Shown one piece after another: positions 35,131 through 46,406 of a stretch of 64,000 bases of DNA (positions are counted from its first letter, which is position 1; the number at the start of each line of letters is the position of its first letter). Source of the DNA: Oscarella lobularis. Lineage: Eukaryota; Porifera; Homoscleromorpha; Homosclerophorida; Oscarellidae. Position numbers and translations under genes: made by a program. The notes below the pieces were generated by a model. The model was not told where the DNA came from. It was given only the letters and a program-made list of their open reading frames with translations, and made no database searches. Location of the stretch: NCBI RefSeq assembly GCF_947507565.1, contig NC_089192.1:2046001-2110000 (forward strand), given 5' to 3'.

Positions 35131-35759
35131 GTATTTGCAAATGTTTTATTGTGGAGTTCGTATAGAAAACGTCATAGCCTCTGCTCAAAACTCTAACAAG
35201 CGAAACGAGAATCATCTGGGATGTGGGTGACGTACACACCAATCATCTCTTGTACTTGCATTCGTCTTCTCTTTTTTTAGTTTATTGACTTCGCCTTTGC
35301 TGATTAGCGTCCAAGTTGACTTGTGAGAATAGCTCCATAGATTCTTGGTAAGACGTTTGGTGGCTTGAGAACGACAATCAAAGAGGGATCATAACTAATA
35401 CGAGCCAGGTTGACACCGCTATATACCGTAGACCGGCGTCTTGAATAACCTATGGCACCAGACCTAACCTAAGTGTCATAAGCAGAATTTTTTCAACGCT
35501 GAACAGTTTCAAAGCATCAACATTGTCTTGGCAATTTTATCTATCAGTTCCAGTTTGAAAATTTTCACGAGATGGATCAAGCGTGTCTTAATTGGCAAAT
35601 TGGCAAGTTAGCTAAAGCTTTTTTCACGTTTGTTTTGTATAGGGTCTGTTCGATCTAGGGAGAAGTGAAGCGCCGTCTATTTGAGTAAATTGTCGCCGCT
35701 ATTTAAAGTAAGCTTACAGTGGCCTCTGCAATCGCTTGAGGGTCGCCCGATCACAAGGC

Positions 35760-36070
35760 CTGTATGTACCATCTTACATCTCGGGTAACGCTCCTTATAG
35801 AGGGGAGAGGAATACGCTAGTGTCACCTGTTTATGGGCGAAAAATATCTAGATCGTAACTGCTTTCTACTGCTACATTTGGTGATGTACAGTGGCTCTGA
35901 ACGCAGGTGCGGCTACCTCTGGAAGGGGTGTGACCTACTGGGTCGGTGCCGCGGTAGGTGGTCGTCGTTTTATGGTTGGCAGTTTTGAATGGTCCGCGGT
36001 GGGATTGCGTTGTTGCTGTAATTGGGTAATAGACGTGGTCATGCGTGATCGTCAATTAGTCGTTCTCGGA
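35760..36070 (-). repeat. Dispersed repeat F, copy 2 (inverted)
   Basis: Inverted, diverged relative of 29508-29830. The two together bracket a 6-kb decayed region with the secreted-peptide and ankyrin loci. Nothing else coding is visible between 35130 and 36700. Confidence 0.5.
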
Positions 36071-36699
36071 GCACGGAATGTCCTGCTGTGACGCAATCAT
36101 CCGATGCTGCGGCGCTTTCACAGTGAATCGTCGCAGAATCAAAGAGGACGTGATGCATGAGTCTGTTTCATTGCATAGTGTACTTCTTGCTCTACGCAGT
36201 TGGGGTTTGAGGGAGGAGGGATTTTTCGCGCGTGCGTGTCTTTTATAGTTAGGGCGCGGCGCGACGCAATGTAAAGTAGGCGAGAAAATAATTTTTTGTA
36301 TTTAATAAACACGGAAATAAACCGGAAGTTATTTCGAGCTACAAACGATCGTCCTTTCGGCGTCTTCAGGCGGGGAGGGCGATTCACCCACGCCCCCTGG
36401 TGGACACGGAGCCCGGAGCTTCGGTTGACCCACGAAGCGCGGGGTGCGGCCTCTTTATCCTCGATTGGCCTCGGAGATGGGCCTTGGGAGTGAAGCGTCC
36501 TCGGATGTGAGTCCGCCACCCATGTTATCCAAGGGGACCGCTATTGTGACCCACCGCGTCTCGCCATAGTGGGGAAGCCAACTCTATCGGCCCCTGCTAT
36601 AGAGGTACGGCCTCTTTCACCTCGTTGGCCTCGGAGGTCTTTGAGAGTTGATAACACGTGTTTGAGCAAGAACGGAGTCTCTAGCACAGGATAAAGACA

Positions 36700-37800
36700 A
36701 AAGTGCATCTGTGAAAAACATCATACTGCCTGCTCGAAGTCTAGGTCACCTTTTCATATGGAATGCCGTAGACAAATCTTTAAACGAAGCCAATGCACGT
36801 GTGCTAGATCATCCCGTAATTAATAGGCCCACACCAAAGGATAGAGAGATTAATCACACCGAGAATTTCTATGTAGAGATTATTATCACTCAAACTCTCC
36901 ATATAAAGAGTGATCTTACCAAGATATTCGATGTAGAGATCCCTCAACCAGATTTTGACGTAGAGATCGATTCCACACAGATTCTTTATGCAGAGAGCGT
37001 GGAACTGATTTTCTTCCCACTTAAGGCCCCTTTTGCAGGAAACCTTACTTTTGTCGTTCGCTTTCAGATGGATGCTTTTTTAGCCACAAAGAGACAAAAA
37101 GGCCCTTAATTGGGCAAAAGTGCTATTTGATAGAACATCGAAGCTAGCGCCCCCGACACCTTCTTCGCACGCCAAAGATCAGCAACGATCCCCGAACGTG
37201 TTCGAGACCGGAGCTAATCTTTTCCAGACATTCTATGTAGAAATTGATCTCCCGCAGACATTCTATGTAGACACTGATTACACGCAGATCTTTTATATTA
37301 TCTAGTTGATCATACCCAGATTTTCTATGTAGAGACATATAGCTCGACAAGATTTTTGATGAAAGATTAGTTCTCCCCCATATTGTCTATGTAGAGATCG
37401 ATCTGACAAAGATTTTCTTTATAGAGGGCGATTCCAACAGCGTAGAGTGAAGCTGAGCTTAATTCTCCCCCGAGTGAGGACCCCCCTTTTGTAGGATACC
37501 TTATTCTGTCTTTCGCTTTTATAAGGCCGCCACGAAGCGATGTAAAAGCTCTTCTTTTGTCGAAATTTGACAGAACTTCCGCGGCCAGCTAGGCTGGGGC
37601 CCCCGACGTCCTATTTGCACGCCAACGATCAGGAACGATTCCCGCTTGTGTTCGAGACTAGATTTTCAATTCGTTTTTGACAGAGCAAAAGAGGAATTCG
37701 GTTGCAAAAAGAGATCCGCGAAGGCAATAGCGCACGCGATCTCTGACGTAACGATGTTATCCATTTCTTTTATATCAGACTCAAAAGTGCTACATTGCTA
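36700..37800 (+). repeat. Degenerate 30-bp in-frame tandem repeat region (repeat E, two tandem copies)
   Basis: A unit like TTCTATGTAGAGATTGATCT recurs about every 30 bp from 36850 to 37440. In one frame it translates to a ten-residue motif F-Y-V-E-I-D-L-x-Q-I, with open frames at 36711-37109 and 37120-37305. A following block (CCTTTTGCAGGA.. and GCCCCCGACACC/GTCC..CACGCCAACGATC) occurs twice, at about 37030-37210 and 37480-37640. Related copies lie at 40860-41430 and 45800-45960. No start context or homologue was recognised. It is probably a repetitive element with a decayed coding minisatellite. Confidence 0.55.
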
Positions 37801-38324
37801 TTAAGAATATTGGATATCGCTAAGTTAACGATTCAGTTGCTCAGTCACAAAGTAATACAAATGATACAGTATAGGCTCTTGGACACTCTCTTTCCTACTC
37901 AGTACCGTGTATACTATCATAATTAGAAAAAATCATTAAATACCACTATCGTCTTGGAAAGAAAATTTATATCTTTGCTCCAATATATTTCGAGATCGCC
38001 CGTGTGAAAGCGAAATAGATAATTGCGGCACACTGACTAGTGCTGGGTATATAAAAATTAATATATGCACTGTCGGGAGAAAAGTACTGCATGAGTGTGT
38101 ACCGCATTGTATTAAGACATCAGGAAACTTCGAGACCTAATTAAATAATATATAGAGTTTGCAATGAACTTCTATAGATTTGTTGGATATGACACATGAA
38201 AGCACTAAAAACTCACTAAAACAGAAATCGCTGTGGCTTGACATGCACACAATGGCAATTTGCGTGTAAAACAGAATGAGACCAAGAAGAAAATTACGAT
38301 TGCCTTGTCCACAAAAAGCTTTGA

Positions 38325-39310
38325 TTATTTGTTCATATGCAAAGTCAATTCAAACAAATGGAACTGATACGTTTCGACTTCGTTATCTCTGCACACTTTT
38401 AAGTGAAGACCTTGACTTAGCTTCAATTTTTGATTGTATTCACGCGTTAATGACTTTGTGCTAACGTACAATATTCCTGACGTAGAATTAGGATGAATTT
38501 CAAGGCGAATGTTCCAGTTAGTTGAAGGCGAGTTTGGTGCAGTGATGGTGCTACCTTTCGATCCGCTGCATTCGTCAACTGAATCAACGCCGCCGAAGTC
38601 ACTCGCCATGTTTGGATCCCAGTACAAAGTACCAACGCAAAAATTGCCGTCGCAAATTTGAACAATGGGATCGCTATCGCTCATAGGCGTAGAAAAGAAG
38701 GCCATCTGAATGGAGTAGGCTATGTTATCATTAAGATCCCCGGCTTCTATTAATTTGACCTTTGACAAAGTATAGCATATCATAACGCCAGCCCATCGCA
38801 CGTGCGTATACTAACCACTTACTTTAAACAACAAATGGCGAAACGCTGTTCCACTACCAAACTCTATCGTTTGCGCCGAAACCGAAGATGGCGTCTCTGT
38901 AAAATTCGCGTGACTTTGGAGCCAAAGAGGAGACATGTAGCGGTAAAGTAGCAGTGCGGAATTGGAAACGCTCTATATCGTTTGTCAATTGGAAAGCACC
39001 TTCCACTGCACTAAGACTACTATAGCTATACCTGGGTTGATGACGCGGCGGATGTTGGAGGAGGGGCTTCTGTCTGAATGAAGTCAAACGTTGAAAGAAA
39101 TCCGTCGCATCAAACGATCGACATTATAGAGCTTACTGATTGCACGTCGGGAGTTGCGCCTTTTTGAAGTTCAATGTAGTCGTCAAGTGGAAGGCAAACA
39201 CTAGGCCCCGATGAGGGCACAACCAAAGCGCCTCCTTTACAATCATCTGATGCCAAAATATACCTTGACACAAAGACCACAAGCAACAGGAACGCCACGG
39301 TAGATGTCAT
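38325..39310 (-). CDS. Four-exon secreted protein of unknown family (266 aa)
   Basis: Exons by splice sites and phase: 39137-39310, 39032-39073, 38823-38972 and 38325-38759. All introns are phase 0 and 58-63 bp (donors GTAAGC, GTATAG, GTAAGT; acceptors TTCAG, TATAG, AAAG). The product starts MTSTVAFLLLVVFVSRYIL (signal peptide). It then has a short Cys pair (DDCKG, SVCLPLDD), a Pro/Thr/Ser linker encoded by the 42-nt exon, an N-glycosylation site (NFTE), and a globular C-terminal domain with DPIVQICDGNFCVGTLYW, WNIRLEIHPNS and a further Cys. It looks like an extracellular beta-rich domain. I do not recognise the family. The whole-length open frame across three introns makes the model convincing. 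Confidence 0.75.
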
Positions 39311-39364
39311 CTCGCAAACGTCTGAGAACAAAACCCAAGTAAACGAAGAGAAAACGGCAAAGCT

Positions 39365-39745
39365 GATATAGCTACTGAAAACATAAATATTTAGAAAGAC
39401 GTTGTCCCGTACGCCTATACATATAAATTGTCTGAAAGCCCAGCAACTGATTGACTCGCGAGAAAACGGTCTACGCTGGAGTGGCAAGAGGCATGCAGCT
39501 GCGCACTCGTACGGCGCTAGAATTCGGAATGTGAACATTGAATGAATGTAACAATCAATCAATCATCACATGAATGATCGAACGGAGAGCTATACACCTG
39601 CTGATATAGCTACTGAACACATAAATATTCAGAAAAAGACGTCCGGCTCTCCCGTATGACTGACTCGCGAGAGAACGATCTACGCTGGAGCTAGTGGCAA
39701 GAGGCAGCTGCTCACTTATGAATAAACGGAGAACTATACACCTGC
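39365..39745. repeat. Local duplication upstream of the four-exon gene
   Basis: An approximately 150-bp segment (ACATAAATATT.AGAAA, GACTCGCGAGA, CTACGCTGGAG, GTGGCAAGAGGCA) occurs at about 39375-39500 and again, diverged, at about 39615-39715. It lies in the presumed promoter of the minus-strand gene starting at 39310 and may duplicate regulatory sequence. Confidence 0.6.
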
Positions 39746-39909
39746 CAATATTGCCCTACGAAGATGTATATGCACAAAATGAGCCAGGTGCGCCACATTT
39801 TATCGAGAAGTGCTATATGTAGTTCTTGGAGGACGTGACTGCGTAGTTATCATGATATTCTTGACAATGGTGAAGTGCAGCTGAGACGAGGAAGAGGTCT
39901 GGTCCCCCG

Positions 39910-39955
39910 ACTATAGGTCAGACCTCGGTCGATCACAACTACCTATATTAGACTA
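39910..39955 (+). repeat. Short dispersed repeat G, copy 1
   Basis: The 30-bp core AGGTCAGACCTCGGTCGATC plus ACAACTACCT is repeated exactly at 51405-51434. Only this core is conserved. Confidence 0.7.
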
Positions 39956-40514
39956 CAGTTACAAGATAACTTGCTCTAATGCGAACCTGTACTTGATGGT
40001 CACCTAAAACTTCTTGTTGTCCGAGAAATGTCCAAGGATCTTCCCCTAATAACGCAGATTAGGACGCGAATTTGAACACAGCGTAGAGATGAGGTGCCCT
40101 TCGTGTAGTTTGCTGCCACAGAGACTCTGCAGAGTGTCTTGATAACGAGACAATCGGCGTTAAGCGTTCGAAATACGGGCTTATACGAGAGTAAGACGAA
40201 GAACGTCAAAACAATACGAGAGCTCGTTATCAATAATCCGTAGGCGATTCCTTCTGAAGCCTCGGAAAAACCTAGCTCGAGAATGCGTACGCTTCAATCA
40301 CACTTCAGCAAAATTGCTAAAGGAAGAAGAAAGGATAATTAGAGTCCTCGCTTTGGAACCCATTTCGAGCCATTTCCGGGTGTGTCTAGACTTACATGCG
40401 ATGCTGATTTTGCGGTTGTCGGCGGAAGTGACTGAGACATATAGATAGTTTACGAAGAGACTCGCTGTTAATTCTTGGAGACGCTTTGTTTTGCCTCCAC
40501 TGTACAAAAGAACT

Positions 40515-40570
40515 TCGCACACTCAGCGCTAAAATACAGTTTTATCGCGAGGCGCCGAAGTGTCCACGAT
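40515..40570 (+). repeat. Relic 5' leader of a beta-sandwich gene copy
   Basis: ACAGTTTTATCGCGAGGCG with flanking CGCACACTCAGCGCT repeats the leader at 29010-29048. The following ATG-like region is degraded (ATG then a stop after four codons) and the TATA box is not preserved. Confidence 0.6.
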
Positions 40571-40859
40571 CTAAAAATGTCGACGATAATTTGAGCCAGA
40601 GATAAGGCCATGCACGCGTTGCACTTTGGCCAAGGTGTGTCATTAACGTCTAAATGGATGGTTACGAGATAAGAGGTTGGTCACAGACCAGAAGGGGAGA
40701 GGATATATGGCCTGGAACCAAGCCTATGTCGGACGGTACGGCGGAGGCGAAGCCTCTCGCGTGCGTGAAGCCTATTCGATCGTTAGCTGAGACAATTAAT
40801 GCTAGTTCACGCTTGTTCTCCCAATTATCGCTTTTCGCCATTTTCCCGAGGTCCCTAAA

Positions 40860-41430
40860 CAAAAAGATCACAATAGATGTAAAGGATGTAGAGATTGATC
40901 TCACCGAGATTTTTCTTCCAGAGATATCGATCTCAACAAGACATTTTACGTACCGTGTAGAGATCGATTCTCTCCCAAACGAGGTCGATCTAGCTCTGGA
41001 GTAGCATACCTTATCGTTTTTTCCGCTTTGAGATAGCTGCTTTTTGAAGCGACGGAAAAGCTCTTCTTCGCTCGAAAGGGTTGGATAGATCGTTTGATAT
41101 ATAACTAGGGATCGTCGGCTTCAGTTCCAGAACGATCGAGCTAGCTTCGTAGCGAAGTAAAAGTGAATAAGAAGTGCTGACAGTAGCCCAGAGAGGCGAG
41201 ATCCAGACTGTACGCACGGTGCGAACCGTTCTTTAGAGAAACGGTGAATGGGGGCCCCAACCTCTTATTTCCACGCCAACAAACAGCATCGATTCCTCTC
41301 GCACTCGATTCCAGAGCCTACCCGATTTTCGAATGGTTTTCGACTGCGCGAATGAGAAAATCGGGCGGCGAAAGAGATCAGTGACGAAAAGCAATAGCGC
41401 ACGCGATCAGTGACATACCACGTGAGTTAA
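40860..41430 (+). repeat. Repeat E, further copy
   Basis: Carries the same ten-residue coding repeat (DVEIDLTEI and related), then the CTTATCG..AAGCTCTTCTTC block and a CACGCCAAC..TTTTCGA..CACGCGATC tail seen at 37480-37740. It is non-coding overall. A third tail-only copy is at 45820-45940. Confidence 0.55.
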
Positions 41431-42193
41431 TTGATCCTAAGGCATATTTCCCCATAAAGAATTTAGAGGAAATCGGGCAACCGGCTGGGGAAAGAATATC
41501 CCTATCGCTATAATTAGCCGCTCTGTAGCCGAAATCTCGTCGCTGCGCCACCTAATGGCTCGCGTTAAGTGTCACGAACTGAAAAATGTCATTTTTGTCC
41601 ATTTTGCATTCCTCCCATAACAGCAAAATAAAAAATGCATTGCCCTGCCTAGTGCACGGTAAAATCGATGATAGAAGGCAAAAGTTGACCAGAGTAAATA
41701 GCACGAGAGCAAATAATTATTGTTATTTCTATTTTAAGAAACGACTTGGGCTTCTTTCTTCAACTATTCTGTAAATTTTTTGTTGAATCCTCTTTGCCAT
41801 TTATTTATTGTTTTCCTATAACAGGTTGTGACTGCAAATGTACAAAGGTTTTCCGCTATATTTTTTGACATCAATTTGTCTCGCAGTTATTTCCAAATTT
41901 GAACAGGAAAATTTAGCCAGCGTCTGATCTCGAGGTATGACGGTAAAAACATCAGCCATGCAGGCGAATTATCATCGTAGATTCAAGTTCAGCAAGGTTG
42001 ATCAATTATGCCGGATCAACCTGCGGCATTTTCAAGTCTCACCTCCTTTTCCTCCTGATCAGGAAGATCACTGTCTAGTTTGTTTCCTGTGTTTCCCCAT
42101 GCAATACGTAGCCGTCGTGTCATTACCAAAGCTATACATTGGCCTATAGTCGCCAGACGATCTTTGGCTGATCTACTTCCTGCAGGAGAGCAC

Positions 42194-42200
42194 TATAAAT
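42194..42200 (+). promoter_or_regulatory. TATA box (TATAAAT) of the mosaic CCP/EGF/NTR gene
   Basis: TATAAAT lies 33-39 bp before the ATG at 42233, so the leader must be only a few bases long or initiation is slightly downstream. Confidence 0.5.
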
Positions 42201-42232
42201 GTGAATGCTGGCGCTGGCGTCCGCGAAGCGCA

Positions 42233-44956
42233 ATGAAGCTGTCCACCTGCGCTGGCTTGCTTTTTGTTGCTGTGTACTGTGTCGCTAATATTGATCCGAA
42301 TGAAGGAAACTCATCAGGTCCTGTTATTAAAAGTCGAAAGAAAAGACATTGGGGCATTACAGTAGGCTTTGTAATCGCTGTTGGCGCAGGTATGTTTGAC
42401 GTTTTCTAATTTGTTTGCGGTTTCTAAATTTACTCTGCAGTCATAGCTGCTACATCCAGAAGGAGAAGATCACCGCCACCGCCATCGTCACGACGACGAC
42501 GGCAACCGCCACCGCCACCGCCAACGCCACCGCCACAGCCACCGCCACCTCCGCCACCAAGAAATTGCCCCACATTGATTGCGCCTTACAATGGCTGGCT
42601 TAGCTCTTCTTCTAGAAGTCATGGCACCACTGTATATATAAACTGCAATCGCGGATACAAGCCTCACCGCAAGAGCTATCTCAGATGTTCAGATGGAATA
42701 TGGTCTCATTCCCTACCAAGTTGCGTCGACGAAGACGAATGCGAAAGCGGCGCGCATGATTGCTTCAGCAGTGCGAGATGCGTCAACACCATCGGCACGT
42801 TTGAATGCGTGTGCGAGTTAGGGTATGATCTTTACTACAATGGCAGGGCTTGCGCCAAACGCTGTCCAGCTGGATGTGTTCACGGAAGGTGCAAAATGAA
42901 AACAGATGTTAGTGGCTCCGGCGAGTCGGCTTTCCTGAAATACGAACCCTTTGTGCCGGATTACGAATCTAGTGTCCCCGCTGTGCCGGAATACGAATGT
43001 CATTGCAAATCGAAGTGGCGCGGCATTTCTTGCAACAAAGCGATGTGTACCCAAGGATGCTCAAACGGTCAATGTCTTCAACCCGATGACTGTGTTTGCC
43101 ACCCCGGATGGACAGGTGCTTCTTGCAACATCGCCATATGTTCTCGAGGATGTAAGAACGGTACGTGCTACTATCCAGAAACATGTTTCTGCCACAAGGG
43201 ATGGACTGGAGAAACCTGCGACGAACCCATTTGTGAAAACGAGTGTGAGAACGGCGGAGTCTGTTCATCACCAGACACGTGTGACTGCAAAGGAACAGAG
43301 TGGAAAGGAGACACTTGCAACGAGCCTGCGTGCCGAAGCGATTGTCAGAACGGCGGAAATTGTGTCGCACCTTCCACTTGCGACTGCGTTGACGGATATT
43401 CTGGACGTCAATGCGAAATGAAGACCTGCGTGGATATGGCGGCTCCTTCTAATGGTCTTGTCAACTGCACGACTTTCGACAACCAACAGGTCTGTAGCGT
43501 TTCGTGCAACGACGAATATGACTTTGGTTATGAACCGGACAATCCGTTTGTGTGCGGTGCGAACGGCAAGTGGTCTCACGAAGAGCGGAAGGATCCGGTT
43601 CCGGAATGCTTCGAAGCCTATCCACTCGGAATATTTTCGTCTTTCGAAAGTGAATTTGAGTATCCTGGAGATTGTGAAAGCCTGCCAGCGGAGGAGAAAT
43701 GGAAAATCTCAAATCAGATTCGGGAGTCTTTGATTGAGCGGTTGTGTCCCTGCAATGAGATCACGCTCCCAAACGAATGCGAAGTTGAGTGCAGCGATGG
43801 CGGAGGAAGGAGTAGACGCGATACAACCACGGTTTCCGTTTTTGTGGTCACTTGTCGTGTCGAAGATTCCATACACTCTAGAAAGATTCTCAATGCCAAA
43901 TACTGCAACTCAACTTGCAGAGCGTCTGTAGAAAAAATCGTCATAGCTATGCGCGCTGCTGCGACAAAACTTGTAAGCTCTGTCAAAGCTGATCCTCTCA
44001 GCATCAAAATCAATGAAATAACTCTTATATCTAAAAATGTGGCGGCAAGCAAACTCCAAGCTAGCTGTCGCAATCCCGGTCAAATACAGATTGGGACTCG
44101 ATGTATTCAGTGTGGCAAGGGAAACCACATCCGTGAAGAAAAATGCGAACCATGTCCTCTTCACACGTATCAAGATAAAGCGGGCCAGAGCGAATGCATC
44201 TCTTGTCCGTCTGAAACTGAAACTTTGTGGAAAGGCTCCAAATCTTTAGAGGAATGTCTTCGAGTATGTAGAACTGGTATGTATTCTCATAGCGGGGTGC
44301 ACCCTTGCACTCCATGCCCTATGCATTCATACCAGCCGGAAGTCGGCCAGACGTCCTGCCTTACATGTCGAAATGATACAATAACTCTAACTGAAGGAGC
44401 GTCTGATGAGTCAATGTGCGTTCCCAACTGCACTAATAGCTGTCTTTACGGACATAGATGTGATGGGTGCCGATGTCTTTCGGACTTCAAGGTGTGCGAC
44501 TTGACGCAGGATTGCATGGACGGCTCCGACGAAAAGAATTGCGAATCGTGCGAGGGTTTCGTCTGCCCTGTCGACTTTCCCATAGATCAACGCATTTGCA
44601 CGTCTTCATTTGCAGCAGTCGCCGAAATCAAAGACGTAGTGAAAATGGAAGATGACACGACCATGATGGAATGCGACGTGAAAGAAGTACTCTATAGCGT
44701 CAATAGCACAAACGTCACCCGCATCAATAACGGCCAGTTTTATCTTGGATCAAAGGCGGCAGCGTGTGACTGTCCTTCTGTTCAAGCTGGCCACAAATAC
44801 ATGCTCACTGGTCATAAAAATCAGAACGGGGCTCTCATTGTCAGCCACGAGGGAATTTTCAAGCCGTGGCGAAATGACACTAAACCGGAAATCTCTGAAG
44901 CAATTTCTCTAGTGAAGAGCGGAAACTGTTCGCTCAATTATGGCTGGGAAGAATGA
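42233..44956 (+). CDS. Secreted mosaic protein: CCP, EGF repeats, CCP, ephrin-like Cys-rich, LDLa, NTR (890 aa)
   Basis: Two exons: 42233-42389 and 42441-44956, joined by a 51-bp phase-1 intron (GCAG|GTATG, CTCTGCAG|TC). Residues 1-19 are a signal peptide. A basic RKKR site and an Arg/Pro-rich linker (about 64-93) follow. Next come CCP 1 (about 94-148) and a calcium-type EGF (DEDECESG.., about 149-190). Five or so short EGF modules (C-x-NGxC, CxCxxGWxGxxC) follow, then CCP 2 (about 382-446) and a middle region with Cys pairs (about 447-595). Two ephrin-receptor-like cysteine modules (CPLHTYQDKAGQSEC.., about 596-713), an LDLa-like module (CDLTQDCMDGSDEKNC) and a C-terminal NTR/C345C-like domain (about 757-890) complete it. 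No transmembrane segment is seen. A matrix or adhesion role is likely. A broken copy of its 3' end sits at 20644-21203. Confidence 0.9.
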
Positions 44957-46340
44957 CGAGGAAAAGGCCGTCAGTAAAAAAGTGACAGAAACTCTAGCGC
45001 TCTTTCGCTGGAATTTTTCTTTTGCTGAAATATAGGGATAGTTCTACATTCGCGACCCTTCGAAAGTCTCCTGCTCCGTAAGTGCAAACGCGAACTCACA
45101 ACTACCCAAATTTGCGTGGTTTTAGCTTTTAATTAACTCACCCACAAAGACAGTAGCAGAGAAGAACGTTCTCTCTTTCCTTTCCTTTAGCTCCGCCATT
45201 TCTTTCTTTATAGAACAGACGCCTTCTCGTGTGTCAAAAGAAGAAATTAGATATTTGCTTAAGAAGAAAATAGAGCCATTATTAAAACGAGAGCTAGAAG
45301 TAATTAGGGTGAATAAAATAATAGAAGCAGAGATTATTTGTACGTCGACTATTACAGCCGGAAAACGACCAAAAAACCTCATTTGGCGGCCTCGAACAAT
45401 CGAGAAAAGCCGTTTCTAGTGCCGCAAAACACGCTGAGCGCACGAAATCGGCGAGAACAGACGATTCTGTTCATGAAAGTCAGCTTTTCTTATCTCCGCT
45501 TCTTACCTCCTCTGCTGCGCGTCGTTTCGCAGCCTTTGGGAAAGCGTTGCGCAGCATCTAGCGCTAGTCGTTGCACGGCGGAGCAGACAGCCTAAAACGA
45601 GTTTCAGATCGATGTCTTGTACGGGTTCTGTGAATCCCGTATATGATACATAAGATTTCTCTCGAACGCTAGCGCCGATTCGCAATAGGAGAAAACGCGT
45701 TGTGAACGTGAGGTAAATCCGCTGTGAGAAGGAGCCAGAAGTCGGTGGTCTAGGCGAAAGTCTCGTCACGCTACTGGAATACAAGGCGTTGTTCGAAAGA
45801 AAGCAAACTTGGACGTTATCTAAACAGCATCGATTCCCTCTCGTATTCTAGACCAGAGCTTACCCGATTTTCGATTCATTTTCGACTGCACGCAGGAGGA
45901 AATCGTGCGGAAATAGCGCACGTACGCGATCTTCGACGTATCTACGTGAATTATTCAAGAACGTCAGCAGCTACGTATCGCATTGTAGTGACTGAGTATT
46001 TTAATTCAGTGGGACCCAACTGACTCGTGAAGGTGTTTTCGTCTAGTATGAAACAAAACTGGTTTTCTATGCAGTTCTATGACAAAACAGACTACGCACA
46101 GACGCATACCTTTTTAAAAAAGACAAAAAAAGATTACTGTGATATCAGAAAAGTGCTACATTGCTGTGAATCTCCTTAGAGCATTTCGCATATGGATAAG
46201 CTCAAGCTCATGTCTCGGTTGCTAAGTCACACACTAATACAAACGATAGGCTCATAGACGCTCTCATTTCTACTTAGTATAACGGGCCGTATATCCATAT
46301 ACTACCCGAGTTAGTGTCTCACGGAAGCCATTGAGTACCA
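44957..46340. other. Intergenic region
   Basis: About 1.4 kb without a supportable gene. It includes the shared 3' stem-like CTAGCGCTCTTTCGCTGG after the mosaic gene and a repeat E tail (about 45820-45940). Short ORFs here show no domain or codon pattern. Confidence 0.5.
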
Positions 46341-46406
46341 CAGTCATCGCTATGGACTGTGAGTCATCGCTATGGACTGTGAGTCATCGCTATGGACTGT
46401 GAGTCA
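46341..46406. repeat. Three 20-bp tandem repeats at the RTK 3' end
   Basis: GAGTCATCGCTATGGACTGT is repeated three times (first copy with C for the initial G), and a partial fourth unit GAGTCATATG contains the stop codon of the minus-strand kinase gene. The coding end may therefore have been altered by repeat growth. Confidence 0.85.

Noticed and set aside
36139-36519. Minus-strand 126-aa ORF over a GC-rich segment
   Set aside because: Contains repeated GGCCTC-type words on the opposite strand (also near 36605-36640), so it looks like repeat sequence rather than protein.
40000-40233. Minus-strand ORF with a hydrophobic start
   Set aside because: It begins with TTG, has no ATG in a suitable place and no recognisable domain.
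42480-42560. CCACCG tandem repeat as a microsatellite
   Set aside because: It is in frame and encodes the Arg/Pro-rich linker of the mosaic protein.
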